Of a stretch of DNA of 64,000 nt, positions 1 through 9,667 are shown one piece after another. The translations under genes were made by a program, and so were the position numbers. Every line of letters begins with the position of its first letter. The stretch's first letter is position 1. This DNA comes from an uncultured Aquimarina sp. (lineage in GTDB: Bacteria; Bacteroidota; Bacteroidia; Flavobacteriales; Flavobacteriaceae): contig NZ_CANLMP010000003.1 of assembly GCF_947492405.1 (NCBI RefSeq), positions 248,001-312,000 on the forward strand, in the 5' to 3' direction. Under the pieces are notes generated by a model. It worked only from the letters and a program-made list of their open reading frames with translations. It was not told where the DNA came from and did not search any database.

Positions 1-2317
1 AAGCGCCGCAGGAAGCGTTGTTTATAACGAAGCACATACAGTGACCTCTAGTGACCAAGGAGTGATTACCTTCCTTGTAGGAGGAGGAACATCAGGAGCT
101 AATTTTTTAGCAATCGATTGGAGTAAACAAAATCAGTGGATTGATGTTCAGGTTGATATTACTGGTGGAACTAGCTATGTCTCCATTGGAACCTCAAAAC
201 TACAATTTGTACCATACGCGATGTATGCGTTAAATAGTAATAATGCTACCAATGCCGGTCCTTTTGATTATACTGGTGGAGTCATAAGTAATAACAATGG
301 TAATATTTTCACAGATGATTTTGTCTTTGGATCATCACAATTAGATGCCAATGGTTCTTTTAACGCAAGTTTTAATAATCGAATGTTCTTTGATAAAAGT
401 AAAGCAGCTTTTCGTGCAGGATATACCCAGCAGGCTCAATGGGATGAAGCTAATGTAGGAGATTATTCGGTTGGTTTTGGAGAAGGTGGGACTGCAAGTG
501 GTCGTAATTCATTCTCTATGGGACGTAATGCCAATGCAACCGGTAATGAAGCCTTTGCTTTTGGTACGAATGCAGGTGGTTTTGGAGATTTTTCAAGAGG
601 ATTTGGAGTAACTGCACGAGCTTTTGGAGACTATGCCACTGCGATTGGGAGACAGATAATTGCCAACTCAATGGCTGAAATTCAGTTGGGCCAATATAGT
701 ACCTTTGTTTCAGGTTCTGCAGATACCTGGGTACCTACTGATCGTTTATTCGTTATTGGTAATGGGCAAGAAGATATTAATCTGGCTTTAAATAGTGATG
801 CGTTGGTAATGCTTAAAAATGGTAATACTACCCTAAACGGAATGTTAACTATTGATGGTGACAATCAGGGAGCAGGAACTTCATTTACGTTACCTGCACA
901 AGATGGTACGGCATTACAGATTATGCAAACAGACGGAGCAGGAAATGTTTCATGGGTAACACCTGCAGCAGATGCGATCCCAAATGGTGGAAATAACGGA
1001 GAAGTTCTTTCTACAAATGGTTCAGGAGTTTTATCATGGATAAGCAATGACATACTTCCTGCAGGTGGTACTAATGGATTTGTATTAAGTACAGATGGAT
1101 CCGGAAATTATTCTTGGATTACCTCTGATGATGCAGATGCCGACGCTACCAATGAGATCGAATTACCAACCGGTGGAAATAACGGACAAGTATTAGCTAC
1201 AGACGGTAGTGGTGTATACAGTTGGATAGATCAACCTGCATTACCTGTAACCGTATTTTCTACTGTAAATAATGTAACTAGTAATGCACCGGGAACTATT
1301 GCTACAGATGATTTTGTTTTTGGAAGCACACAATTAGATAACCTTACTGGAGCTGATGATAACTCCAGAATGTTTTATGATAAAAGTAGAGGAGCATTCA
1401 GAGCAGGAAATATGGTAGATGGTGTTGGTGGTTTTGATGAAGCCAATTTAGGACCATTCTCGGTTGGTTTCGGACAAGTAAACACAGCAACAGGATGGTA
1501 TGCAGCAACGATGGGTATCAATAATACATCATCCGGATTTGGTAGTTTAACAGCAGGAAATACTAATGTTGCTTCTGGAAATCAATCAGTTGCACTAGGT
1601 AGTAATAATACAGCTTCAGGAACACAATCGTTCACTCTTGGTTATGCACTTAAGGCAGAGAGTGTGGGACAGGTTAGTTTGGGATATTTTAATACAGAAG
1701 ATGCAGGAAACCCTAATGCCTATATAGATACAGATCGTTTGTTTGTGATTGGTAATGGAGTCTCAGACATTAATGGTATTACTAGATCTGATGCCTTTTT
1801 GATGCTTAAAAATGGAAATACAGCTTTTTCAGGTAATGTTGGCGTAGGTACTACTACACCAGAAACCACCTATGCATTGAATGTAAATGGAGATTTAAAT
1901 TATACCGGAAACTTAACTAATATTTCGGACCGTCGTTACAAAAAGAATATTGAAACCTTATCGAACAGCTTAGATAAAATTCTAAAAACTGAAGGAGTTC
2001 AGTATGAAATGAGAAAAGATGAATTCTCGGATATGAAATTTGCGGATGGTCCGCAATATGGTGTGATTGCACAGGAAATCGAAAAGATTTTTCCGAACCT
2101 TGTAACTACTAATGATAATGGATATAAAAGTGTAAACTATACAGGATTGATTCCAGTGTTAGTGGAAGCACTTAAAGAACAACAACAATTGATTCAACAA
2201 CAGCAATCCGAAATCACAGAATTAAAAGCTGAAGTTTCTACGGCTTCTAATTTAGAAAAACGCCTTCAGGCTTTAGAAGCAGTTGTAAAAAATCAGGTAA
2301 CGTATAAAAAGAACTAG
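1..2317 (+). CDS. Large secreted adhesin-like protein with YadA-head-type repeats and C-terminal S74/ICA chaperone domain (5' end outside window)
   Basis: The frame is open from base 2, so the gene starts upstream. The first visible residues (AAGSVVYNEAHTVTS) align with residues 50-66 of the paralogue at 7196, so about 50-60 codons are missing; the GTG at 41 is not the start. Order of parts: end of a Bacteroidota N-terminal beta domain (QLQFVPYAMYAL-like strand near base 200-230), two TDDFVFGS...MFFDKSKAAFRAG modules (about 310-420 and 1300-1410), each followed by G/A/S-N repeats resembling YadA/hemagglutinin heads, then TDRLFVIGNG and LTIDGDNQGAGTS linkers. From about base 1925 comes SDRRYKKNI...GVIAQEIEKIFP, which fits the peptidase S74 / intramolecular chaperone (ICA) domain of phage tail spikes, followed by a Q-rich coiled coil. 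In that family the domain trimerises the fibre and cleaves itself before the Ser of SDxR. No T9SS tail is visible. Cell-surface location is inferred. Confidence 0.85.
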   Translation, partial: SAAGSVVYNEAHTVTSSDQGVITFLVGGGTSGANFLAIDWSKQNQWIDVQVDITGGTSYVSIGTSKLQFVPYAMYALNSNNATNAGPFDYTGGVISNNNGNIFTDDFVFGSSQLDANGSFNASFNNRMFFDKSKAAFRAGYTQQAQWDEANVGDYSVGFGEGGTASGRNSFSMGRNANATGNEAFAFGTNAGGFGDFSRGFGVTARAFGDYATAIGRQIIANSMAEIQLGQYSTFVSGSADTWVPTDRLFVIGNGQEDINLALNSDALVMLKNGNTTLNGMLTIDGDNQGAGTSFTLPAQDGTALQIMQTDGAGNVSWVTPAADAIPNGGNNGEVLSTNGSGVLSWISNDILPAGGTNGFVLSTDGSGNYSWITSDDADADATNEIELPTGGNNGQVLATDGSGVYSWIDQPALPVTVFSTVNNVTSNAPGTIATDDFVFGSTQLDNLTGADDNSRMFYDKSRGAFRAGNMVDGVGGFDEANLGPFSVGFGQVNTATGWYAATMGINNTSSGFGSLTAGNTNVASGNQSVALGSNNTASGTQSFTLGYALKAESVGQVSLGYFNTEDAGNPNAYIDTDRLFVIGNGVSDINGITRSDAFLMLKNGNTAFSGNVGVGTTTPETTYALNVNGDLNYTGNLTNISDRRYKKNIETLSNSLDKILKTEGVQYEMRKDEFSDMKFADGPQYGVIAQEIEKIFPNLVTTNDNGYKSVNYTGLIPVLVEALKEQQQLIQQQQSEITELKAEVSTASNLEKRLQALEAVVKNQVTYKKN

Positions 2318-2319
2318 TT

Positions 2320-3195
2320 ATGAAGAAGATATTTTTTACAATACTAAGCCTATGTACATTCTTTGGTTCACAAGCACAAAGCATAGAAAGACAAGTAATC
2401 AGTTCAGGAGGTAACACCATCAGTAATGGTGGTGTAACTCTTGACTATACTATAGGAGAACTGGCTGTAACTACCATTACTGATGGTACGATTACATTAA
2501 CCCAAGGATTCCAACAGGCTACACTACAATTAGCGATTAAGATTAATCCGGTAGTGTTTTTACAAGGAGCAGCGATCAATCCCAGCGTAGGAGAAGAAAC
2601 CCTGATGCGTGATGATTTAAGAGTTGCTACAGTGATTCCAATCACATCACCATACGCGGATGCTACAACTACTTTGGCTACTGTTTTTGATGCCACGGGA
2701 GCTAATGCCATTGTAGATTGGGTATGGATTGAGATACGAGATAAAAATGATGCTAATACAGTACTTGCCTCGACTTCGGCCCTACTACAACGTGATGGAG
2801 ATATTGTGACTACAGATGGCACATCGGATCTCGAATTCGAATTACCAGAAGATAACTACTATGTGATGGTTTCTCATCGTAATCATTTAGCCATCCTATC
2901 AGCAAATACTGTTCCTCTATCCTCTACAGTTGCTAGCTTGGATTTTAGCGCTGTTAATACAGTTGCTCAAGGCGGAGCAAATGCTGTGGCTGATTTAGGT
3001 AATGGAAAATTTGCGATGCTTGGTGGTGATTTTGACGAGAATGGACAAGTTCAAAACTCAGATATTAACGCCGTAGTAGTATTGCTGGGAGGATCCGGAT
3101 ATTCTCTAGCAGATATGGATATGAATGGTCAGATTCAAAATACTGACATTAATAATGTCATGAACTCTAATCTAGGAAAAGGAGAGCAATTTTAG
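2320..3195 (+). CDS. Secreted protein with HRNHL-type domain and two dockerin-like calcium motifs
   Basis: 291 aa, starting two bases after the stop of the adhesin, so the two are almost certainly co-transcribed. Residues 1-19 are a Sec signal peptide ending SQA-Q. Residues 20-66 form a short N-terminal beta module common in Bacteroidota secreted proteins (VISSGGNTISNGGVTLDYTIGE). Residues about 75-290 match the C-terminal module of the 1278-aa protein just downstream: RDDLRVA, DWVWIEIRD, LLQRDGDI, SHRNHLAI. It ends in two EF-hand/dockerin-like loops, DFDENGQVQNSD and DMDMNGQIQNTD, which should bind calcium. The module occurs widely at the C-terminus of Bacteroidota surface proteins. Its exact role is unknown; a carrier or anchoring function is inference. 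Confidence 0.8.
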   Translation: MKKIFFTILSLCTFFGSQAQSIERQVISSGGNTISNGGVTLDYTIGELAVTTITDGTITLTQGFQQATLQLAIKINPVVFLQGAAINPSVGEETLMRDDLRVATVIPITSPYADATTTLATVFDATGANAIVDWVWIEIRDKNDANTVLASTSALLQRDGDIVTTDGTSDLEFELPEDNYYVMVSHRNHLAILSANTVPLSSTVASLDFSAVNTVAQGGANAVADLGNGKFAMLGGDFDENGQVQNSDINAVVVLLGGSGYSLADMDMNGQIQNTDINNVMNSNLGKGEQF

Positions 3196-3312
3196 ATAAA
3201 CACACCTAAAAGCTTTCTCCCTATGGATATATAAAATAGTCTATAAATGTCTTTTTATTAGATAAGCAATACCCTTTTAAAGCGCTACTAAAAAGCCCCA
3301 AATAATAAACCT

Positions 3313-6300
3313 ATGAGAAACGTTACTTTGTGGATAATGCTACTATGCAGTAGTCTAGCTATAGCTCAACTAAATTCTACTGCTCCATGGATGAAGGAAC
3401 TTAGTTTAAAAAAGAGCAATAAAAAACCAACTTTTTCAGAAGTTCAACAAGCATTTGATATGTACTGGAAAACCCATGATAAGGATGCTAAAGGAAGTGG
3501 TTATAAACCGTTTAAAAGATGGGAGCAATTATGGGGAAAACAGGTAAAACCAGATGGAAGTCTTCCGACAGGAAAAGATGTATGGGAAGCCTGGGAAGCA
3601 AAAAAACGTTTTGGTAGCAATGCCAAAAGTGCAAAGATGGCAGACTTAAGTAATTGGCAACCTATAGGGCCTTACAATCACGTACAAGCTAATGCACAAC
3701 CTTCTGGTCAAGGTCGCTTGAACGCTGTAACTATTGATCCTAACAACAGTAATGTCTGGTACGTAGGTTCTCCTAATGGTGGCCTTTGGAAATCAACAAA
3801 TGGAGGTGGTAATTGGAGTCCAATGACCGATGAGTTGCCAAGAGTTGGCGTATCGGCTATTGCAGTAGATTATAACAATTCAAATATCATCTATATAGCT
3901 ACGGGAGATGATGATGCTGATCAAACACCAACCATTGGAGTGATGAAATCAACAGATGGTGGTGTTACCTGGAATCCAACAGGACTAAATATAAATACCT
4001 TAGGAAGCATTACCCAACTAAGCGAATTGTTTATAGATCCTAATAACTCGAATAAATTAGTATGTGCTTCTAATAGTGGAGTTTTCATTTCTTCAGATGC
4101 AGGAGCTAGCTGGTCACAAACACTCACAGGAAACAACATTAAAGATTTACGGTTAAAACCAGGAGATGCAAGTATTATTTATGGAGTAACCACAACCGCT
4201 TTTTATCGTTCTACGGATGGAGGAGCCAGTTTTACACAGATAATTAGTGGAGTTCCTACAAATACCGGAAGAATGGTGATTGATGTAACTCCGGCGAACC
4301 CGAATTATGTCTATATCTTTAGTTCTGACGCTACTGATCAAAGAGTACACGGGATTTATCGTTCTACCAATAGCGGACAAAGTTTTACAACCAGAAACGA
4401 AGATAGCTATACCATCATTGGGAACTACCAGGTTTGGTATAATATGGCAATGGGCGTTTCAGATACTAATGCCAACGAAATCTATGTGGGAACATTAGAT
4501 GTGTGGAAATCCACGAATGGAGGTCAAACATGGGATAAGTTGAACCGTTGGGATCGATTAACAGAAGCGTATACCCACGCAGATATTCATAGTATTCGGG
4601 TAGTGAACGGAAAAGTATTGGTAGCCTCAGATGGAGGGATTTATTCGAGTGATAACAATGGGACAAATTTTCAACCACACTATCAAGATCTACAAATAGG
4701 AGAATTCTTCAATGTAGCAGTAGCACAGGGTAATCCGGGAAATATTTCTGGTGGATTGCAGGATAATGGAGGTTTTGGAGTTGGTGTCAACGGAGAATAC
4801 AGAGCCTATCACCCAGGAGACGGAGTAAATACATTAATCACACCTACCGATGATAATATGTATTACGGCCTTATACAAAACGGAGATATACTATATGTGT
4901 CTCATCGTGGAGACGGTCAGTTAGCACGAGTATATCGACCTTCCAATGCAGGAGCTGGTGTTTGGGTACCACCCTTATCCGCTGATGCTAATGGAGATGT
5001 ATTTGCCGCCTGGAGTAATTTATTTAAACTAAACCGAACTAATTATTCGTGGGAATTAGTAGGTGATCTTGGTGGATATACCGATGTATTGGAAATTGCA
5101 CCTTCAGACCCTAATCGAATCGTTTCCTCCAGTCACCAAAATATAAGAGTAAGTAAAGATGGAGGTCAGACCATTGATTTTAATATCAATGCTGTAGGAA
5201 ACTCTATAGCTGGAATTGCAATCCATCCTACCAATCCGGATATTATGTGGATCACAACCGATGGAAATGGCGCTAACAAAGGAATTCATAAAACTATTGA
5301 TGGAGGACTTACCTGGTCAAACATCACCTATAATTTCCCGGTAGCAACAGAATATCCTGAGGATATAGTACACCAATCAGAACATTCCTTGAATCCTATC
5401 TACGTGTCTACGGATTTAGGTATATATCGATTAGATGATAGTAGTAATACTTGGGAACCTTTTATGAAAGGGTTACCCAATACTAAGATTGAAGATTTAG
5501 AAATCAATATCGAAGACCAAACCTTAACAGCAGGAACTTATGGACGTGGAATATGGCGAACCTCGATTCCTATAGAACTGCTTCAGGAAGATGTTCGTTT
5601 GGCTAAAATCGTAAGTCCACAAAGTTCGGATAGTAACTGTGGAAGTATTAATCCTCAAATTAATGTTCGAAATAATGGAATCAATACCATAAACGCTATA
5701 GATATCACCTATACTATTGATGGAGGAACACCAGATGGAATGATCTGGACCGGAACGTTGATTTCTAATCAGGAAATAGCAATCAATCTTCCAGAGTTGA
5801 AACTTCTAGCCGGAACCTATCAATTAACAATCAATATCAATTCTGCTAACGATGAAAACGCTTTAAATAATCAACGTTCTGAAATATTTACCATTAATGA
5901 TATAGGAGCATTAAATATTACAAACACCTTTGAATCCGTATCAGACAATTTAATCGTTCAGGGCGGTGTGTGGCAACGAGGAGTTCCAATAGGAAATCGA
6001 TTAAATACCGCCAGTAGCGGTACACGAGTTTATGGTACCAATTTATCAGGAAATTATCCATCCGGTACAAATGCATTTTTAATAACCAATTGTTTTGATT
6101 TTACCACAATTCAAAATCCTGTACTGAAATTTCAAATGGCTTTTGACTTAGAAACTAATTGGGATTGGGCCAATGTAGAATATACTACTAATGGTGGACA
6201 AACTTGGAGTACTCTTGGTCGAAAAACCAGTCAACCCAATTGGTACAACAGTGATTTAGATGGAAGTAATTTTAATGGAGATTGTTATGGATGTCCAGGA

Positions 6301-7149
6301 GCCCAATGGACAGGAAGAGATACCACAATGAAACAATATGCATACGACTTTGCTGCCAATGCCGCTAATGGAGAAACAGATTTAACAGGAGCTGATCATA
6401 TTTCGTTTAGAATTAGGTTGTATTCAGATAATGTAACCAACAGGGAAGGAATGATAATCGACGATCTCGTGATCGAAGGAGTCGATGTCACCACAAGAAT
6501 ACACCCAATTGCTTTCTTAGAAGGAGCAGGAATGAATCCGGTAAACGGGGAAGAAAATCTAATGAGAGATGATCTCAGAGTTGCAGGAATTGTACCGAAT
6601 ACTTCGCCTTATACTGATAGCTTAATTGTGCCATCATCTATGTTGAATATTACAGGACCTGATGCGATTGTAGATTGGGTATGGTTAGAGTTTAGAGAGG
6701 CAACCAATAGAGATAATGTAGTTGCAAGCCGTTCAGCATTACTGCAACGTGACGGAGATATTGTAGATGTAAACGGAAATCAGGATTTAAAACTCGATTT
6801 AGTTGCAGGAAACTACTTTTTGGCGATTAAACATAGAAATCATTTGGGCATTGTTTCGGCATCAACCTATTCGCTAACTGCGACTACCACAACCGTAAAT
6901 TTAAGTATAGATACCGCATCCATTACAGGAGGAGCGAATGCAGTAGTATTACTTAATAATGGTCGTTATGCGATGATTGCCGGGGATTATAACGAAAATG
7001 GCCAGGTCCAAAATTCAGATGTCAATCTGATGATACAACTATTAGGAAATAGTGGTTATCACAAGGCCGATATGGATATGAATGGTCAAATACAAAATAC
7101 TGATATCAATAATGTTATAAATAAAAACCTTGGAAAAGGAGAACAATAA
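3313..7149 (+). CDS. Large secreted Asp-box (BNR/sortilin-type) beta-propeller protein with CARDB and dockerin-like C-terminus
   Basis: 1278 aa. Signal peptide 1-18 (cleavage near SLAIA-Q). From about residue 110 to 740 there are many Asp-box loops (S-x-D/N-x-G-x-x-W/F), e.g. WKSTNGGGNW, MKSTDGGVTW, YRSTDGGASF, WKSTNGGQTW, HKTIDGGLTW. These predict one large or two smaller beta-propellers of the VPS10/sortilin type. About 745-850 resembles CARDB (INPQINVRNNGINT). About 860-1065 is a jelly-roll-like segment (WANVEYTTNGGQTW). Residues 1075-1278 repeat the HRNHL/dockerin-like module of the preceding gene (HRNHLGI, DYNENGQVQNSD, DMDMNGQIQNTD). Asp-boxes also occur in sialidases, but I see no sialidase catalytic Arg triad, so no enzyme call is made. 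A non-catalytic binding or adhesive surface protein is likeliest. Confidence 0.8.
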   Translation: MRNVTLWIMLLCSSLAIAQLNSTAPWMKELSLKKSNKKPTFSEVQQAFDMYWKTHDKDAKGSGYKPFKRWEQLWGKQVKPDGSLPTGKDVWEAWEAKKRFGSNAKSAKMADLSNWQPIGPYNHVQANAQPSGQGRLNAVTIDPNNSNVWYVGSPNGGLWKSTNGGGNWSPMTDELPRVGVSAIAVDYNNSNIIYIATGDDDADQTPTIGVMKSTDGGVTWNPTGLNINTLGSITQLSELFIDPNNSNKLVCASNSGVFISSDAGASWSQTLTGNNIKDLRLKPGDASIIYGVTTTAFYRSTDGGASFTQIISGVPTNTGRMVIDVTPANPNYVYIFSSDATDQRVHGIYRSTNSGQSFTTRNEDSYTIIGNYQVWYNMAMGVSDTNANEIYVGTLDVWKSTNGGQTWDKLNRWDRLTEAYTHADIHSIRVVNGKVLVASDGGIYSSDNNGTNFQPHYQDLQIGEFFNVAVAQGNPGNISGGLQDNGGFGVGVNGEYRAYHPGDGVNTLITPTDDNMYYGLIQNGDILYVSHRGDGQLARVYRPSNAGAGVWVPPLSADANGDVFAAWSNLFKLNRTNYSWELVGDLGGYTDVLEIAPSDPNRIVSSSHQNIRVSKDGGQTIDFNINAVGNSIAGIAIHPTNPDIMWITTDGNGANKGIHKTIDGGLTWSNITYNFPVATEYPEDIVHQSEHSLNPIYVSTDLGIYRLDDSSNTWEPFMKGLPNTKIEDLEINIEDQTLTAGTYGRGIWRTSIPIELLQEDVRLAKIVSPQSSDSNCGSINPQINVRNNGINTINAIDITYTIDGGTPDGMIWTGTLISNQEIAINLPELKLLAGTYQLTININSANDENALNNQRSEIFTINDIGALNITNTFESVSDNLIVQGGVWQRGVPIGNRLNTASSGTRVYGTNLSGNYPSGTNAFLITNCFDFTTIQNPVLKFQMAFDLETNWDWANVEYTTNGGQTWSTLGRKTSQPNWYNSDLDGSNFNGDCYGCPGAQWTGRDTTMKQYAYDFAANAANGETDLTGADHISFRIRLYSDNVTNREGMIIDDLVIEGVDVTTRIHPIAFLEGAGMNPVNGEENLMRDDLRVAGIVPNTSPYTDSLIVPSSMLNITGPDAIVDWVWLEFREATNRDNVVASRSALLQRDGDIVDVNGNQDLKLDLVAGNYFLAIKHRNHLGIVSASTYSLTATTTTVNLSIDTASITGGANAVVLLNNGRYAMIAGDYNENGQVQNSDVNLMIQLLGNSGYHKADMDMNGQIQNTDINNVINKNLGKGEQ

Positions 7150-7195
7150 ATCAAATTGCAAAACGGATAGAAGTAAATAAAAAAGTTATTTAGAA

Positions 7196-9565
7196 ATGAA
7201 AAAAAATACCCCTTTCATCATCTTATTATTGTTAAGTGCTTTAGGATTTTCACAATCTTTTAATTACCAGTCAGTTGTTAGAAATGCAACAGGAGATTTG
7301 GTAATAAACCAATCCATAGGAGTTCAGGTCCAGATTTTAGAAGGAGCCGCGCCGGACTTAGTTGTATATACAGAAACGCATACAGTAACATCTTCAGTTC
7401 AAGGTATAATCTCACTACCTATTGGAAGCGGAACGACTTCAGATACGTTTGATACTATTAACTGGAGCCAGCAAAATCAATGGATCGGCATTGCTGTTGA
7501 TATTACAGGCGGAACCACCTATACTAGTATAGGAACTAATAAATTACAACAAGTGCCTTATGCACTCTATGCTGCTAATTCTGGAGATAAAGCATTTACT
7601 ACAATAGCCAATGTGACCAGTAATAGTCCAGGCGATATTACTACTGATGATTTTGTGTTTGGGAGTACACAATTAGCAGATGATGCGACAACTTTTGATG
7701 ATAATATAAGACTATTCTTTGATAAAAGTAAAGGAGCTTTTAGAGCTGGATATGCTCAAGATGATCAATGGGACGATGTCAACGTTGGCCCAAGGTCAAT
7801 TGCCTTTGGAAATCAAAATGTGGCAAGTGGTTTTCAATCTTTTATTATGGGAGCTCATAATACGGTTTCTGGACCAACTTCTACTAGTTTTGGTGTAAAT
7901 AACAACATCACGGGTGTCGGTACTTTTAGTACAGGTGAATCTTTAACAGCAGAAGCTAGAAGTCAAGTTACTATAGGGTATTTCAATACGGCTGAAGCTG
8001 GAAATCCATTTATAAAAGTTCCCACGGATCGTTTATTTGTAATAGGAAATGGACTTGATGAAATGAGCAGAAGCGATGCATTAGTAATGCTAAAAAACGG
8101 AAATACAACCTTAAATGGTTCATTAACCATTGATGGAGATAACCAAGGCGCAGGAACTTCTTATACCTTACCTGCGCAAGATGGAGCAGCTAATCAAATA
8201 ATGAGTACCGATGGTTCTGGAAATGTGTCTTGGACAGCAGCGAGTGAAGCATTTTCTACAACTTCAAATGTTACAAGCAATGCAAACGGAACAATTGCAA
8301 CAGATGATTTTGTGTTTGGTAGTACACAGTTGAATAACGATCCTATGACCACTGATGACAATGCTAAAATGTTTTTTGATAAAAGCAAAGCAGCTTTTCG
8401 TGTGGGTAGATTGAGAGATCTTGATCCAGATGATCCAGAGGATAATGAACATGGAGATCAATGGGATGATGTGAATGTTGGAGAAGAATCTATCGTATTG
8501 GGGAACTCGACCGCAGCTGGTTCTAATGCTATTGCCATTGGAAATCTTAATAATCTAAGCGTTACAGCTAGAGAATCTATCGCTATCGGAAGTGGGAATA
8601 CAATTACACAAGGAAATGGTTATGCTTTTGGACAAGGTCATACAATAGATTATTCTGGTTCTACAGCGATTGGTTTATCAAACACCTCTTCTGGATTTGG
8701 GGCTACAGCGATCGGTTTTGTTACACATGCAGGGAGCTATTCAGAAATAGCCATAGGACTAAATAATACTGTTGTCAATGGCGCAAAGGATTTTTACCAA
8801 AGTACAGATCGTCTTTTTGTAATTGGTAATGGAATTTCTTCAATCCAAAGAAGAGATGCTCTAGTCATGTTAAAAAATGGAAATACCACCTTAAATGGTC
8901 AATTAACCATTGATGGAGACAATCAAGGAGCTGGAACTTCTTATACATTACCCGCTCAAGATGGTACAGCTAATCAAATTATGACTACAGATGGTTCAGG
9001 AAATGTGTCTTGGATAGCTAATAATGGATTACCGTCAGGAGGTACTAATGGACAATTACTTGGAGTTTCAGGTATAGGAATACAATGGTTAGACGCTGAT
9101 GAAGTTATTTTAGATGATAGTCCTACGAATGAGATTGAATTACCATCTGGAGGTACGAGTGGACAAGTTTTACAAACAGATGGTGCTGGTAATTACAGCT
9201 GGACAAACAATACAGAAGCTCCCGGAGCTTTCACAGCTTTGACCCTGAATGCTGCCGAAGGCTGGGAATATTATAATGCTGCTTTTAGCGTAACCAATTT
9301 TCAGAATCCTCGATATCGAAAAGTAAGTAACATCGTCTATCTAGAAGGAATGTGTAGAAAGAACGCAGCCATTAACAATGCAGATACGGTGATGACCTTA
9401 CCGGTTGGATTTCGTCCTACAAAAACACGCATCTTTTCTGTCGAGACGGAGAACGGATCTATTCGTGTTGATGTCAATGCTAACGGAACAGTGTTGGTCG
9501 CTACCGGATTTAATGTCAATCAAAATTGGATATCTCTGGATGGAATCACCTTTAGCGTAGATTAA
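7196..9565 (+). CDS. Secreted adhesin-like protein, YadA-head-type repeats, unknown C-terminal beta domain
   Basis: 789 aa, 46 bases after the previous stop. Signal peptide 1-19 (MKKNTPFIILLLLSALGFSQ). Residues 20-125 are the Bacteroidota N-terminal domain (FNYQSVVRNATGDL ... LQQVPYALYAANSGDK). Two copies of the unit TDDFVFGSTQL - FFDKSKGAFR - head repeats - TDRLFVIGNG - LVMLKNGNTTLNG - LTIDGDNQGAGTSYTLPAQDG follow, with N-x-A/S-x-G head repeats between (e.g. ESIAIGSGNTITQGNGYAFG). Residues about 680-789 form a separate C-terminal domain (GWEYYNAAFSVTNFQNPRYRKVSN ... GITFSVD). It resembles the tip domains of phage-tail or lectin-like beta sandwiches, but I cannot name the family. It replaces the S74 domain of the first adhesin and the C1q domain of the third. 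No T9SS tail is seen. It probably trimerises through the head repeats, by analogy. Confidence 0.82.
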   Translation: MKKNTPFIILLLLSALGFSQSFNYQSVVRNATGDLVINQSIGVQVQILEGAAPDLVVYTETHTVTSSVQGIISLPIGSGTTSDTFDTINWSQQNQWIGIAVDITGGTTYTSIGTNKLQQVPYALYAANSGDKAFTTIANVTSNSPGDITTDDFVFGSTQLADDATTFDDNIRLFFDKSKGAFRAGYAQDDQWDDVNVGPRSIAFGNQNVASGFQSFIMGAHNTVSGPTSTSFGVNNNITGVGTFSTGESLTAEARSQVTIGYFNTAEAGNPFIKVPTDRLFVIGNGLDEMSRSDALVMLKNGNTTLNGSLTIDGDNQGAGTSYTLPAQDGAANQIMSTDGSGNVSWTAASEAFSTTSNVTSNANGTIATDDFVFGSTQLNNDPMTTDDNAKMFFDKSKAAFRVGRLRDLDPDDPEDNEHGDQWDDVNVGEESIVLGNSTAAGSNAIAIGNLNNLSVTARESIAIGSGNTITQGNGYAFGQGHTIDYSGSTAIGLSNTSSGFGATAIGFVTHAGSYSEIAIGLNNTVVNGAKDFYQSTDRLFVIGNGISSIQRRDALVMLKNGNTTLNGQLTIDGDNQGAGTSYTLPAQDGTANQIMTTDGSGNVSWIANNGLPSGGTNGQLLGVSGIGIQWLDADEVILDDSPTNEIELPSGGTSGQVLQTDGAGNYSWTNNTEAPGAFTALTLNAAEGWEYYNAAFSVTNFQNPRYRKVSNIVYLEGMCRKNAAINNADTVMTLPVGFRPTKTRIFSVETENGSIRVDVNANGTVLVATGFNVNQNWISLDGITFSVD

Positions 9566-9568
9566 AAA

Positions 9569-9595
9569 AATAGGGTAACCTAAAACTTAGTTGTA
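9569..9595 (+). promoter_or_regulatory. Conserved upstream element, copy A (AATAGGGTA-N7-ACTT-N3-TGTA)
   Basis: Lies 73 bases before the ATG of the fibrinogen-like/DUF5011 protein. The same pattern with identical internal spacing occurs before the FG-GAP gene (14509) and the C1q adhesin (23397). Function is unknown; it could be a promoter element, regulator site or part of the leader. Confidence 0.45.
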
Positions 9596-9667
9596 CTAGA
9601 TATAACACAGAATTATTTTTTACTGAATTATTATAAACTAAATAGAAACTTTTAAACCCCTTTCATT

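Noticed and set aside
3313..7149. Sialidase
   Set aside because: Asp-boxes alone do not make a sialidase; no catalytic Arg triad, Tyr/Glu pair or FRIP motif is visible.
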